A stretch of DNA of 64,000 bases. It comes from an uncultured Helicobacter sp. (GTDB taxonomy: Bacteria > Campylobacterota > Campylobacteria > Campylobacterales > Helicobacteraceae). Positions 1 through 9,209 of this stretch are shown in pieces (position 1 is the stretch's first letter; each line of letters starts with the position of its first letter). Below the pieces are notes generated by a model. The model was not told the origin of the DNA. It made no database searches and saw only the letters and a program-made list of their open reading frames with translations. A program made the translations under genes and the position numbers. The stretch lies in the NCBI RefSeq assembly GCF_937893305.1, contig NZ_CALBGN010000015.1, forward strand, positions 1-64,000. Reading direction: 5' to 3'.

Positions 1-1254
1 GCTTTAGCTGTTTGTGCGGATTGTGCAATTGCTAAAGAATCTTGTTTTAAGCCTTTTTGGATTCCAATAATTGCTTCATTAATTGCCCTTGAAAGCTTAG
101 CAACTTCATCATTTCCAACAACTTCCTTTATTTTTGGAGCGTCTTTTCTAGTGTGATCAATATACGCCAAAAACTCAAAAATCATTTTTGAAACATTATC
201 AAGTTGCTTAATAACAATTCCTTTAATCGCAACCAAAGAAAGGATAATCATACTTGCTAAAAGAACAACGATTGCCGCAATAGAAAGTTTTTCTAAACTA
301 CTATTTGCTTTTGTAAAATCTTCTTTAAAAGATTGTGTAATAACATAAATATCCAAAGGTTGATTGTAATTATAGTAAGAGCGATAAATACCTCCATTAT
401 GGCTAAACTCCACAATCCCAGATTCTTTTAAATTAGCATAAAAGTCAAAATTATTAATCTGTCCTTCATATCCTAAAACAAACTTATTATATTTTTTATC
501 CAAAATCACAATAGAACCATTTTCTCCAACCTTAATTCCATCCATACTAGAGCGAATAAGATTATACACACGATCAAGTCTATAAGCTACAAATAAGATT
601 CCAATAACTTCATTGTTAGCATTAACAATCGGCTCATACACAGATACATAATCCTTCTCAAACAACTCTACTCTACCATAAAAGCTTTCATTTTTTAAAA
701 CTTTACGATGTGCAGGATGTGTTGCATCAATCTTTGTTCCTATTAATCTCTCTCCTTCTTCATTTTTTAAAGAAGTAGAAACCCTGATAAAATCTTCATT
801 ATTTGTCTTAACAAAAATTGTAGCTTCCGCATTTGTAAGAGCTGCAAATTCATCAATTGCTAAAAAATTATTTGCCATTTCTGTGCCATTTAACACAAGA
901 TTTGGCACAGATATAACTCCACCCTCTTTAAAAAGCGAAGTTTGTCCTTGTATCGCAAAACTCTGCGGCTTAATCTCTCCAAAATGCATAGACAAATCTG
1001 CTTTTAAAATATTTGATAAACTGCTTGTATCATCAGCAACTTTTTCCAATAAAAAATTATTAACAATTTTATTATTTTGTGCAATTCTTCTATTGAGTTG
1101 TGTATCTGTAAAATCATTCATAATAAAATGAAAAATTGTCAAAAAAAACACCCAACAAAACAACAGAAAGTAAAATTTGAAGACTTGCGAATTTTTTGCC
1201 TAAAGAAAAACTTCGCCAACCAAATGATGTAGTAGTATTTTTTGAATTCAACAT
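1..1254 (-). CDS. Methyl-accepting chemotaxis protein, N-terminal part, frameshifted, runs off the window
   Basis: This is the N-terminal part of a transmembrane chemoreceptor whose signalling half lies beyond the left edge. Reading from ATG at 1254 gives a basic cytoplasmic stretch and the first half of a membrane segment, then a TGA at 1116-1114. A change of +1 frame at the T8 run (1148-1141, coding strand) restores an open frame to base 1: second half of the membrane segment, a large periplasmic Cache-type sensor domain (roughly 1110-330), a second membrane segment (about 290-200) and a HAMP-like linker. The sensor part resembles the Cache_3-Cache_2 type found in many receptors. The start is supported by an AGAGGG Shine-Dalgarno sequence and an upstream TATAAT. 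The gene is either switched off by tract length, broken, or affected by a homopolymer sequencing error. Internal initiation at ATG 1121 would lose the membrane anchor. Confidence 0.8.
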
Positions 1255-1316
1255 AAATTACCCTCTTAAATTAGAATTTTAATATTAATGTATCAATTAA
1301 AATTAAGCTGGAAAGA

Positions 1317-1322
1317 ATTATA
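1317..1322 (-). promoter_or_regulatory. -10 box upstream of the frameshifted chemoreceptor
   Basis: TATAAT on the minus strand, about 63 bases before the ATG at 1254, in the gap after fdhD. No clear -35 box is visible, which is usual for Campylobacterota sigma-70 promoters. Confidence 0.5.
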
Positions 1323-1365
1323 GCTGAAATAGCACAAAAATCAATACATTATGAAATATTTTAAT

Positions 1366-2154
1366 TTATACTTGGATTCTGCCACTATGCGTATAAATAT
1401 TTGCCACTTCACCTCTAGCAAACCCAACAAGAGTAACCCCTGTCTCTTGTGCGGCTTTAACCCCCATTAGTGTAGTAGCTGCTTTTGAAATTACAATAGG
1501 AATATTATGCATAACTGCTTTAATAACCATTTCAAGCGACAATCTCCCACTTACATACAACACGCAATCTTTGGTATTAAGTCCTTGCATACGCGCTTTT
1601 CCCATTACTTTGTCAATAGCATTATGTCGTCCTATATCTTCACTAATTAGTGTTTTATCTCCCAAAACTAGCATTGCTTTATGCACACAGCCTGTTTTAC
1701 TAAACAAAATACTTGGAATCTCAAACGCCCTTAAATGCTCAAAAAGCATTTTTGAACTAAATTTAAAATCAGATTCTACAAATCTCTCTACAATATGTCC
1801 TTCTAAATTTCCAGCCACACCCACACAACAACCTGAAGTGAGCGTTTTTTCTCTAAAAAGATTCTGCAAATTTTCTGTGTGAATCCCAGCCTCCATCCAC
1901 ACACTTTTACCATCTTTTGCAATTTCTAAATGCTGAATTTGCTCAACATCGCTAATCACGCCTTCACTTATCAAAAACCCAACAAAATGAAAGTCTTGCT
2001 CTCTTGGGATACTCATAACTGAAAGCAGCTTTTTACCATTCAGATAAAATGCAATACGCTCTTCTGAAACAACACAATCTTCAACATTCCCCCCTTCTAA
2101 AAAACCAGAAGGGGAGATTTTTTCAATTTGTAATGTTTTAAAAAAAGATTCCAT
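1366..2154 (-). CDS. fdhD: FdhD, formate dehydrogenase sulfurtransferase
   Basis: FdhD (262 aa) passes sulfur from a cysteine desulfurase to the molybdenum/tungsten-bis-MGD cofactor of formate dehydrogenase, a step needed for activity. The family is recognisable from the LTSGCC segment near residues 105-110, the KTGCVHKAML stretch and the SEDIGRHNAIDKVMG block. In the Escherichia coli protein the sulfur-carrying loop is CGVC, whereas here the two cysteines are adjacent (Cys109-Cys110). The gene is last in the fdh operon and its start abuts the fdhC stop (shared base 2154), so it is translationally coupled to the enzyme it matures. Confidence 0.93.
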   Translation of the reverse strand: MESFFKTLQIEKISPSGFLEGGNVEDCVVSEERIAFYLNGKKLLSVMSIPREQDFHFVGFLISEGVISDVEQIQHLEIAKDGKSVWMEAGIHTENLQNLFREKTLTSGCCVGVAGNLEGHIVERFVESDFKFSSKMLFEHLRAFEIPSILFSKTGCVHKAMLVLGDKTLISEDIGRHNAIDKVMGKARMQGLNTKDCVLYVSGRLSLEMVIKAVMHNIPIVISKAATTLMGVKAAQETGVTLVGFARGEVANIYTHSGRIQV

Positions 2155-3107
2155 TATGCGTTTGTTAGCTCTTTATAATAATAGCTATGCAAAATCGCAA
2201 TCTCTTCTTCACCCATATTTCCATCTATAATAGAATGCAATGCACCCTCAATTGCAAAAACAGCCATATAAATATGCGTAATTAGCAATGCAATAATAAG
2301 GAATCCTAAAATATTATGCACCAATGCCATTAAACGCAATGTTTCAATATCTGCAAACTGAAAGAACATATATGCACCAGAAATTGCCATTACAAATCCG
2401 CCAATGGTGCAAACCCAAAACCACATTTTCTGTCCAGCGTTGAATTTCCCAGCAGGGACTGGCTTTTTCTCTTTACTTAAATATCCGCCTAAAATCATTA
2501 GCCATTGAATATCATAAGCCTTTGGAAGAGCATCTTTAACCCACATCAAGAACATTAGCACGCCAAAAATCACAAATAAAATCGTTGCGATTCCGTGCGT
2601 ATCGCGCGCAAAACGCACAAATGCTCCACCTCCTAATTGATCCCCAAAGACCATTACAAGCCCTGTTAGACAAATTAATACAAATGGAATCGCAGCTGCC
2701 CAATGCACAAAAATATTATAGTTAGAGAACACACGAATCTTTTTTCCGTGTGAAAACTTCTTTTGACCTACAATTACAAAATGTCCTAAAAACGCTAAAG
2801 GAACAAGCACGATTAAAATTGCAAAAATTGTTGCAAAATAATGTCCTTGCAAGATTGTAAATAATTCTCCAAAACCACTAGCATCTGGGACATTTAAACC
2901 CCAACTTTTAATAGCTTCAACTTCTGGACCACCATATAAATAAGGATTAGCAAGATCATCTTTGCTAAAGAGTGCGTTATTGCCTGAAATTACTTCAGCA
3001 TACTGCTTGCCACCTTCTTGTGGGACACTAGGGTTTGCTGCAAATGCAAGAGTGCTTGCAAAGGCAGCAAACATAAAGATTCTAAAGAATTTCAATAAAT
3101 TTCTCAT
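2154..3107 (-). CDS. fdhC: Formate dehydrogenase cytochrome b subunit (gamma)
   Basis: FdhC (317 aa) is the di-haem cytochrome b that anchors formate dehydrogenase to the inner membrane and passes electrons to menaquinone. The protein begins with a signal-peptide-like segment (residues 1-23, ending AFA), a periplasmic stretch, then four hydrophobic helices in the region of about residues 85-300, with histidines suited to haem binding (for example in FVHWAAAIP and DTHGIAT). I chose ATG 3107 because it follows a GGGGGA Shine-Dalgarno sequence and the start region encodes the signal peptide. A longer open frame reaching back to 3482 only overlaps fdhB and encodes no sensible protein. It lies between fdhB and fdhD. 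Confidence 0.92.
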   Translation of the reverse strand: MRNLLKFFRIFMFAAFASTLAFAANPSVPQEGGKQYAEVISGNNALFSKDDLANPYLYGGPEVEAIKSWGLNVPDASGFGELFTILQGHYFATIFAILIVLVPLAFLGHFVIVGQKKFSHGKKIRVFSNYNIFVHWAAAIPFVLICLTGLVMVFGDQLGGGAFVRFARDTHGIATILFVIFGVLMFLMWVKDALPKAYDIQWLMILGGYLSKEKKPVPAGKFNAGQKMWFWVCTIGGFVMAISGAYMFFQFADIETLRLMALVHNILGFLIIALLITHIYMAVFAIEGALHSIIDGNMGEEEIAILHSYYYKELTNA

Positions 3108-3117
3108 AGAATCCCCC

Positions 3118-3747
3118 TTAGTTTCCATACGCTGTCTTCCACACATTTGGAACGGCATTTGGAATATTTTCTCCGCGCATTGTTGCACGATGCGTGATAA
3201 TATTAGAAACTTCTTCACTACTTCCTGCCAAAAGTGCTTTTGTAGAACACATACTTGCACACATAGGCACTTTACCTTCTGCGATTCTATTTTGCCCATA
3301 TAGCATATATTCTTCTTCGCTATTTGTTTCTTCAGGACCACCGGCACAAAATGTGCATTTATCCATTGCTCCACGACTTTCAAAAACACCATTTTTTGGG
3401 AATTGTGGTGCACCAAATGGACACGCATATAAACAATACCCACAACCAATGCAAGTTTTTTTATCGTGCAATACAACCCCATCTGCTCGAATATAGAAGC
3501 AATCTACTGGGCAAACTTGCGCACAAGGTGCATCCGCACAATGCATACAAGCCACAGAAACAGCACTCTCTTTGCCAACTTGTCCTTCATTTAACACAAC
3601 AACTCTACGACGATTTACACCCACTGGTAAATGATGTGCTTCTTTACAAGCAACATCACAGCCGTGGCACTCAATACAACGATTAGTATCACAATAGAAT
3701 TTAATTCTTGAAAAATCTTCAAGATTTGTAGGAATTATATTACTCAT
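3118..3747 (-). CDS. fdhB: Formate dehydrogenase iron-sulfur subunit (beta)
   Basis: FdhB (209 aa) carries electrons from the FdhA active site to the cytochrome b subunit through four [4Fe-4S] clusters. Cysteine groups appear in ferredoxin spacing at residues 19-34 (CIECHGCDVAC), 67-83 (CMHC, CAQVCPVDC), 99-109 (CIGCGYCLYACP) and 131-167 (CTFC with CASMC). It has no signal peptide of its own, as expected for a subunit exported with Tat-targeted FdhA. It lies ten bases after fdhA and ends ten bases before the fdhC start, within the same transcript. Confidence 0.94.
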   Translation of the reverse strand: MSNIIPTNLEDFSRIKFYCDTNRCIECHGCDVACKEAHHLPVGVNRRRVVVLNEGQVGKESAVSVACMHCADAPCAQVCPVDCFYIRADGVVLHDKKTCIGCGYCLYACPFGAPQFPKNGVFESRGAMDKCTFCAGGPEETNSEEEYMLYGQNRIAEGKVPMCASMCSTKALLAGSSEEVSNIITHRATMRGENIPNAVPNVWKTAYGN

Positions 3748-3757
3748 TTTCTATCTC

Positions 3758-6595
3758 CTATTGTGCTTTTTCAATACGGCACAAACCGCATTTTGTCTCT
3801 GGACAAGCAGAATTATAATCAAATCCATAACTTGAAATCATATTTGCTGATTCACCAATCACATAAGGCTTTGTGCCTTCTGGATATTGATCTAGTCTTG
3901 ATTTACCTTGATCTAAACCTGAGAAGTTCTGTGGCAACCAAATACTATTATAATCTACTCTAGTAGAAAGCTTTGCTTTCACTAAAATTTTAGTATCCAT
4001 TGTGCCATATATCCATACCATATCGCCATTAACAATATTAAGCTCCGCTGCTTTATCAGGGTGAATTTCTACAAACATTTCACCTTCAACTTCAGCCAAA
4101 TACTTCGCACTTCTTGTTTCAGCACCTGTTCCCATATGCGCAACAAGTCTTCCACTAAGCATATTAACAGGGAATTCATCCACCCAATTTTTATTCTCCC
4201 CTAACTCTTTTTGACGACTTCTGTATTTTACATTTGCTCTAAAAAGATTCTTTTTATCAGGGAAACTTGGATACTTATCCACCAAATCTCCTCTTACAGA
4301 ATGCAAAGGCTCTCTATGCAATGGGATTTGATCATACCAATTCCACACTTTAGCTCTAGCTTTTCCATTTCCATAAGGACAGATTCCAGCCTCTAGTGCT
4401 TTCTCCACTAGAATATTGTTACCAATTCCTAGCGCAAATGTAGAACCTGCAACAGCTTCTTTTTCTGCTTCTGTGAGCTTAATCCCTAAAGACTCCGCGT
4501 TTGCTGCTGTTACAGCTGCGTGTCCTCCTTGATGCACAGAATCCGGCAAGGTTCTAGAAGTTAGCATAGACTTACCATCAGGGCTTGTTACTCCCCAATT
4601 TACACGGAATCCCATACCGCCCTCCATAACTGGAATACTATCATTATACATCACAGGAGTTCCTGGGTGCTTATCACTCCAGCAAGGCCAAGGCAAACCA
4701 TAATAGTCGTTTTTAAATGGACCAGTTCCTCTTAGTGTTACTTTATCAAACATATGCCAATTTTCTTGATGTGCTTTTAAACGCTCTGGACTCATACCTT
4801 GCAAGCCGATACTTCTAATGCTTTGTGTTAATTCTGTAGTTGCATCATCTGGCCAAATAAACTTTTCTCTACCTTTGGATTTTGCAATATCATACAATCT
4901 CCATTGTAGCTTATCTAAGAATCCTAAACGATCTGCTAAACCAAATAAGAACTCTTCATCTGGGCGACACTCAAATAATGGCTCCATCACCTTACTACGC
5001 CATTGATAACTTCGATTTGTTGCAGCAACTGAACCTGCTGTTTCCATTTGTGAAGCCGCTGGAAGCATAAAGAGATTATCTGTTCTATCGCTATAAATTG
5101 CTAAATCATTAACATAAGGATCTACAAAAACAACTAAATCAAGCTTATCCATTGCCTTTTTTTGCAAATCCAGCAAAGAAACAGTTGTCATGCCAGAACC
5201 GATTACAATCAATGCTCTAAGCTTCGTTCCACCATTATTTTCAATATTTTCTTCCTCTAAAACACCAAATTTCCAGGTAGAATGTGCAAATCCAATTTTA
5301 CCCATCATTTCTTTATCTTTGAAACGACTAAGCATCCATTCATAATCCACACCCCAATGCTTACAGAAATGCCTCCAAGCTGGCTCACCTAGTCCATAAT
5401 AGCCCGGAAGAGAATCCGCTAAATTATTCATATCTGAAGCACCCTGAACATTATCATGTCCGCGTAAGATATTTACACCACCACCATTTTTACCAATATT
5501 TCCTAAGAACATTTGTAAAATTGGCATAATTCTGGTATTTCCTGTCCCTACTGTGTGTTGTGTTAAACCTTGATTCCAAATTAAACTTGCCGGCTTTGCT
5601 GCTGCCATCTCTTCAGCAATATGGCGAATCATATCTGCTGAAATTCCACACACATCAGCTGCAACTTCGGGTGGAAACTTCTTAGCTTCTTCCATAATCT
5701 CTTCATAGCCATACACACGCTCTTTTAAAAATTGCTCATCATAAAGTTTTTTTTCAATAATATGATTTAGCAATCCATAAGCAAACGCGATATCTGTCCC
5801 ACTTCTAATTCTGTGATATTCATCACATTTTGCCGCAGTTTTTGTAAAACGAGGATCAATACAAACAAGTTTTGCTCCATTTTCTTTAGCGCGCAAAATA
5901 TGCACCATAGATACTGGGTGATTTACAGCTGGATTAGCTCCAATAACAAGGATATATTTAGAAAACATCATATCGCCAAGATGGTTTGTCATACCACCAT
6001 ACCCAAATGTATTTGCCACACCGGCAACTGTTGGGCTGTGTCAAACTCTAGCACAATGATCTATATTATTTGTTCCAAAAAATGCCGCAAATTTTCTAAT
6101 ATAGTAACTTTGCTCGTTAGAACATTTTGCACTTCCTAAAAACATAACCGCATCAGGACCGCTCTCCTCACGGATTTGCTTAAGCTGCGTTGCAATTTTA
6201 TCCATTGCTTCATCATATTTTAAACGCGCCCACTTGCCATCTTTTTTCTCTAAAGGATAGCGTAATCTTGTTTCGCTTCTTGCTCTATCAATCAAGTCAG
6301 CACCTTTACAGCAATGCCCTCCTTGAGAAACTGGATGATCTTGTGCAACTTCTTGGCGCACCCATACACCATCAACAACTTCTGCCACAATTCCACAACC
6401 CACTGAACAATGCGTACAAATGGTTTTGATTTTTTGAGAATTTGGATACCTGTCTTTTAGCTCTTGCGCAGTTGCTTGACGCATAGTCTTTTGGCTATCA
6501 TTACCTAAAGCTACGCTAGCACCAGCTAGACTTCCAAGAGCTGTCATTTTCAAAAACGCACGTCTAGTTTGGCGTCTTTTGATTGCTTCGCTCAT
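3758..6595 (-). CDS. fdhA: Selenocysteine-containing formate dehydrogenase catalytic subunit (alpha)
   Basis: FdhA (945 aa including selenocysteine) oxidises formate to CO2 at a bis-MGD Mo or W centre in the periplasm. Residues 11-16 (RRAFLK) form a twin-arginine signal. Cys60, Cys63, Cys67 and Cys95/96 match the [4Fe-4S] site. The TGA at 6043-6041 is in frame at residue 185, within the context ARV-U-HSPTVAG, which is the family's active-site (seleno)cysteine position. The frame then continues without a break through the molybdopterin and MopB C-terminal regions to 3758. A SECIS-like hairpin follows the UGA. A conventional gene caller would split it into two genes (6595-6041 and about 6019-3758). 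That is an artefact and not a frameshift. SelA, SelB and tRNA-Sec must be encoded elsewhere. Confidence 0.95.
6013..6027 (-). promoter_or_regulatory. SECIS-like hairpin downstream of the fdhA UGA
   Basis: The mRNA reads TTGCC-GGTGT-GGCAA, a perfect 5-bp stem with a loop beginning GGU, starting 13 nt after the UGA at 6043-6041. Bacterial SECIS elements lie just after the UGA and carry exposed GU in the apical loop for SelB binding, so position and loop fit. SelB binding itself is inferred. Confidence 0.75.
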
Positions 6596-6613
6596 AATTT
6601 TGCCTCACTTCTT

Positions 6614-6808
6614 TTATTTTGCAACAGAATAATACAATTCCCATTGCTTGCTTTTTTGATAAAGAATCTCTGTCTTTGGAGATTTTCCACGGACAAGATT
6701 CTCACTTGTGCCTTTTTTGCCGCAACCTGCCAGTGCAATACTCACACCTGCAACAGCGACGGAACTTTTAGCGGTGGTTTTTAAAAACTCACGCCTACTT
6801 TTTTCCAT
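6614..6808 (-). CDS. Small Tat-signal protein of the formate dehydrogenase region
   Basis: This 64-residue protein is almost entirely a twin-arginine signal: SRREFLK at residues 4-10, a hydrophobic stretch with AVAGVSIALAGC, then a short polar tail. It matches the small 'formate dehydrogenase region TAT target' family that sits next to fdhA in many proteobacteria. A role in export or assembly of the FdhAB complex is inferred from neighbourhood. The AGC motif could also be a lipobox. It is 18 bases upstream of fdhA and follows a long hairpin. Confidence 0.85.
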   Translation of the reverse strand: MEKSRREFLKTTAKSSVAVAGVSIALAGCGKKGTSENLVRGKSPKTEILYQKSKQWELYYSVAK

Positions 6809-6836
6809 ATCGGCTCCTTTGTGTTGAGATTTGGGA

Positions 6837-6880
6837 TAATCCCACTAGGACTTTTTCTTTAAAAAACCCTAGTGGGATTA
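6837..6880 (-). repeat. 13-bp inverted repeat within the fdh operon
   Basis: The sequence TAATCCCACTAGG (6837-6849) is exactly mirrored by CCTAGTGGGATTA (6868-6880) with an 18-base loop. It overlaps the stop codon of the TorD-like gene and precedes the small Tat-protein gene. No U-run follows on the minus strand, so partial termination or an mRNA processing/stabilising hairpin are both possible. Confidence 0.7.
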
Positions 6881-7480
6881 CGCATAAAGATTTCTTTCAA
6901 ACTCCATAAATCCTTCTAGAATATCAGCTAGAGCAAGATAATATTGCGCATCTTCTCTGTCTCTAATCTCACAAATTAATCCACTATACGCATCTTTAAT
7001 AAAAGCAAAAACCTCTTCTGCAAACTCTGTATTTTCACTCTCAATTAAATGTCGCATAAATCCAAATAAAAATCCTAAATGCTCCTCACTTTCTTTAAAT
7101 TCCTTAGTTTCCACGCGCACATCACTTTTCTTTAATAAAGCACGCATTTTAAGAAGCGACTCTGCACCAATGCAATTTTCATAATAATGTGATAAATGCA
7201 TTCCAACTTGTTTTCCTCCAAAAGGCAAGGCGAAAAGGCGGGAGAACTCTTCTTTTAAATTTTGAATTCCATTATTTTGCAATTCTTGTCTTAAGAGCAA
7301 AATACTAGCTTCCGACCTTTCGTTCAAAGGAGCATTTTGCAAAATTTCTAATTGTTTTTTGGCTAATTCCACACGCTCATCTAAAAGCTCAAAAACAAAT
7401 AATCCATAGAAGAAATCATAATACAGCAAACGCGCATTTTTGAGATCTTGCACTTCTTTAGGACTTAGATTCTCAAGCAT
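6878..7480 (-). CDS. TorD/DmsD-family chaperone for formate dehydrogenase
   Basis: A 200-residue, all-helical, acidic cytoplasmic protein. It matches the TorD family, whose members bind Tat signal peptides of molybdoenzymes and hold the enzyme until its cofactor is inserted. Its helical pattern and the C-terminal DILEGFMEFER segment fit, though I see no fully diagnostic motif. I place the start at ATG 7480, which follows a strong GGAGGGGGA ribosome-binding sequence. A longer start at 7495 exists. It overlaps the upstream ferredoxin-like gene by eight bases. Its client is inferred to be FdhA. Confidence 0.8.
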   Translation of the reverse strand: MLENLSPKEVQDLKNARLLYYDFFYGLFVFELLDERVELAKKQLEILQNAPLNERSEASILLLRQELQNNGIQNLKEEFSRLFALPFGGKQVGMHLSHYYENCIGAESLLKMRALLKKSDVRVETKEFKESEEHLGFLFGFMRHLIESENTEFAEEVFAFIKDAYSGLICEIRDREDAQYYLALADILEGFMEFERNLYA

Positions 7481-9041
7481 TTTCTCCCCCTCCAAACATT
7501 ACTTTAACTTTACAATCTGGGCAACATTGAATTGTTTTTAGCTTTTTAGAATCAGAACTAAATGCAGGACTTAGCATTCCCATTACTTTTTCTATGGATT
7601 TTTGTGTTGAAAAAGCCTTGCCGCACTCCACACATAAAAATGGAGTGTCCTTAGCAACTTCTCTACTTTTAAAATATCCAGCATTTAAGGCAATTCCTTC
7701 GCAGCTTAACTCCATTACATTTTCTGGGCAAGAAGTGATGCAGTATCCACAGGTCGTGCATAAAGAAGCATTAAAACGCAGAGAAAAATCATCACTTCTT
7801 GCAAATAGCGCATTAACATTGCAAGCCCCCACACAGGACAAACAAAGCGTGCATTGAGCGGCATTAATCTTTATATCTCCATAAAACACTGGTGCGCCAC
7901 TCTCTTTTACTACACTTGCAGCAAGCCCAAAATCATTGTCTTTTATCATATATTGCAAGCGTTGCGCAAAAGACTCTCTAAAAGGCTTGTTATAGCGATT
8001 TTTATATAAATACGATTCTATTGATGGCAATTTTTGTGAAATCTCAAAAACAGATTCCATATTTTTTACTAAAAAAACAGAATCTTTTTTGTAAATTTGC
8101 TGAGTAATATTATTTAAAAATTCCATAGGTGAACTTAAACTCTCTCCATATACAAGGATTCCATTACCGCTTGTTTGCAACATTGTAAGAAGATCATTCT
8201 CATTAAGCATTAAAAGGTTTGGAAGCACCATAGGCGTTAGGGCTTCTGGTAAAATCGCATTTTGTGTGCAAAGTTTTTCATAATCACTAAAAGCACATAA
8301 AAAAATCTTTTGCCCCTTATAAAATTCTATAATTTCTTCTAAACCCTCTTTTGGCAACTCTTCATATTCTAAGCAATTTGTAGGACACACTCCAACACAA
8401 GCTCCACAACTCACGCAATCCACCATTGAAAAAGCAAGTTCCATTAAAGAATCATTTGCTCCTACACCAAAGGTAGGACACACATCTGTGCATTTTGCGC
8501 AGTGCTTTTGTCGTCTATGATGATACTGACACAAATCTTCTTTGTAGCTAATGATATCTTTATAACTATATTCCCCTAAATTCTTACGCAAAACTTCTAA
8601 AAGTACATCTGCACTTTCAAAATCAGCAACACTAAACACACCTTTAAAACGCAACAATTCCTCTTCATACACAAACATTGCAGCTTGCGCAAACTCTACC
8701 ACATTACCACCGCTAAAACGCGCACTAAAGCTTCCAAAACTTCCGCTAAAATTCTCCAAAAGCGCAATATCTAACAAAGAAACCTCAAAAAAATTTTGTG
8801 CTAACTCTGCAAACTTTTGCACAAATTGTGGGATTTCGCCATTCTCTTCATCATTTGCATACACAATGGCAAGCTTTGAACCAATAAGACAATGATTTTT
8901 AGAATCTAGGATAAAATCATCTAAAACTTCTTGAGCGCGATTTAATAAAGTCAATTTTGTATGGTATTCTTGTGCGTTTTTGTCTAACAAAATATGACCA
9001 AGGGGTAACGAGTGTGAAATAGGAGCATTCATAACTTGCAT
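7473..9041 (-). CDS. Multi-cluster 4Fe-4S ferredoxin-like protein, first gene of the fdh operon
   Basis: A 522-residue soluble protein with several ferredoxin-type cysteine groups: residues 171-188 (CX8CX2CX3CP), 209-223 (CVSCGACVGVCPTNC), 397-407 (CTLCLSCVGAC) and 428-438 (CTTCGYCITSCP). The C-terminus has a CVEC...CCPDC set (residues 470-510) that looks like a zinc ribbon. The middle part (about 240-345) has no cysteine-rich motif. Homologues head fdh operons in Campylobacter and Helicobacter. The exact role is not known to me; an electron-transfer or maturation partner of FdhA is the likely idea. The start is ATG 9041 after GAGGC; ATG at codon 4 is the alternative. Confidence 0.85.
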   Translation of the reverse strand: MQVMNAPISHSLPLGHILLDKNAQEYHTKLTLLNRAQEVLDDFILDSKNHCLIGSKLAIVYANDEENGEIPQFVQKFAELAQNFFEVSLLDIALLENFSGSFGSFSARFSGGNVVEFAQAAMFVYEEELLRFKGVFSVADFESADVLLEVLRKNLGEYSYKDIISYKEDLCQYHHRRQKHCAKCTDVCPTFGVGANDSLMELAFSMVDCVSCGACVGVCPTNCLEYEELPKEGLEEIIEFYKGQKIFLCAFSDYEKLCTQNAILPEALTPMVLPNLLMLNENDLLTMLQTSGNGILVYGESLSSPMEFLNNITQQIYKKDSVFLVKNMESVFEISQKLPSIESYLYKNRYNKPFRESFAQRLQYMIKDNDFGLAASVVKESGAPVFYGDIKINAAQCTLCLSCVGACNVNALFARSDDFSLRFNASLCTTCGYCITSCPENVMELSCEGIALNAGYFKSREVAKDTPFLCVECGKAFSTQKSIEKVMGMLSPAFSSDSKKLKTIQCCPDCKVKVMFGGGENA

Positions 9042-9087
9042 TGTGCCTCACAATAACTTTAATAATAAACTATTATCTTTGGCAGTA

Positions 9088-9117
9088 ATTTTACCCCCTT
9101 AAAAATAAAAAAGTCAA
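9088..9117 (-). promoter_or_regulatory. Sigma-70 promoter of the fdh operon
   Basis: On the minus strand TTGACT (9117-9112) and TAAAAT (9093-9088) are separated by 18 bases, followed about 47 bases later by the ATG at 9041. A recognisable -35 box is rare in this phylum, so this is a strong promoter candidate. Between it and the start lies a small imperfect inverted repeat (GATAATAG/ATTATT, near 9061-9077). Confidence 0.6.
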
Positions 9118-9209
9118 TAATTTTTAACTTTTTGGTTATACTTATTTTTATATAGATGTAAAATCTCCTTCCTATCAATTGAGGGATTTTTGAAATTCAA
9201 AATATCATA

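Noticed and set aside
3108..3482. Long N-terminal extension of fdhC
   Set aside because: It lies inside fdhB in another frame, has no domain character, and the signal peptide and ribosome-binding site place the start at 3107.
3758..6595. Two separate genes or a nonsense mutation in fdhA
   Set aside because: The interruption is a UGA at the conserved selenocysteine site, flanked by unbroken family sequence and followed by a SECIS-like hairpin, so it is one selenoprotein gene.
9061..9077. Small inverted repeat (GATAATAG/ATTATT) as a regulator site of the fdh operon
   Set aside because: It is short, imperfect and AT-rich, so chance occurrence is likely; only mentioned with the promoter.
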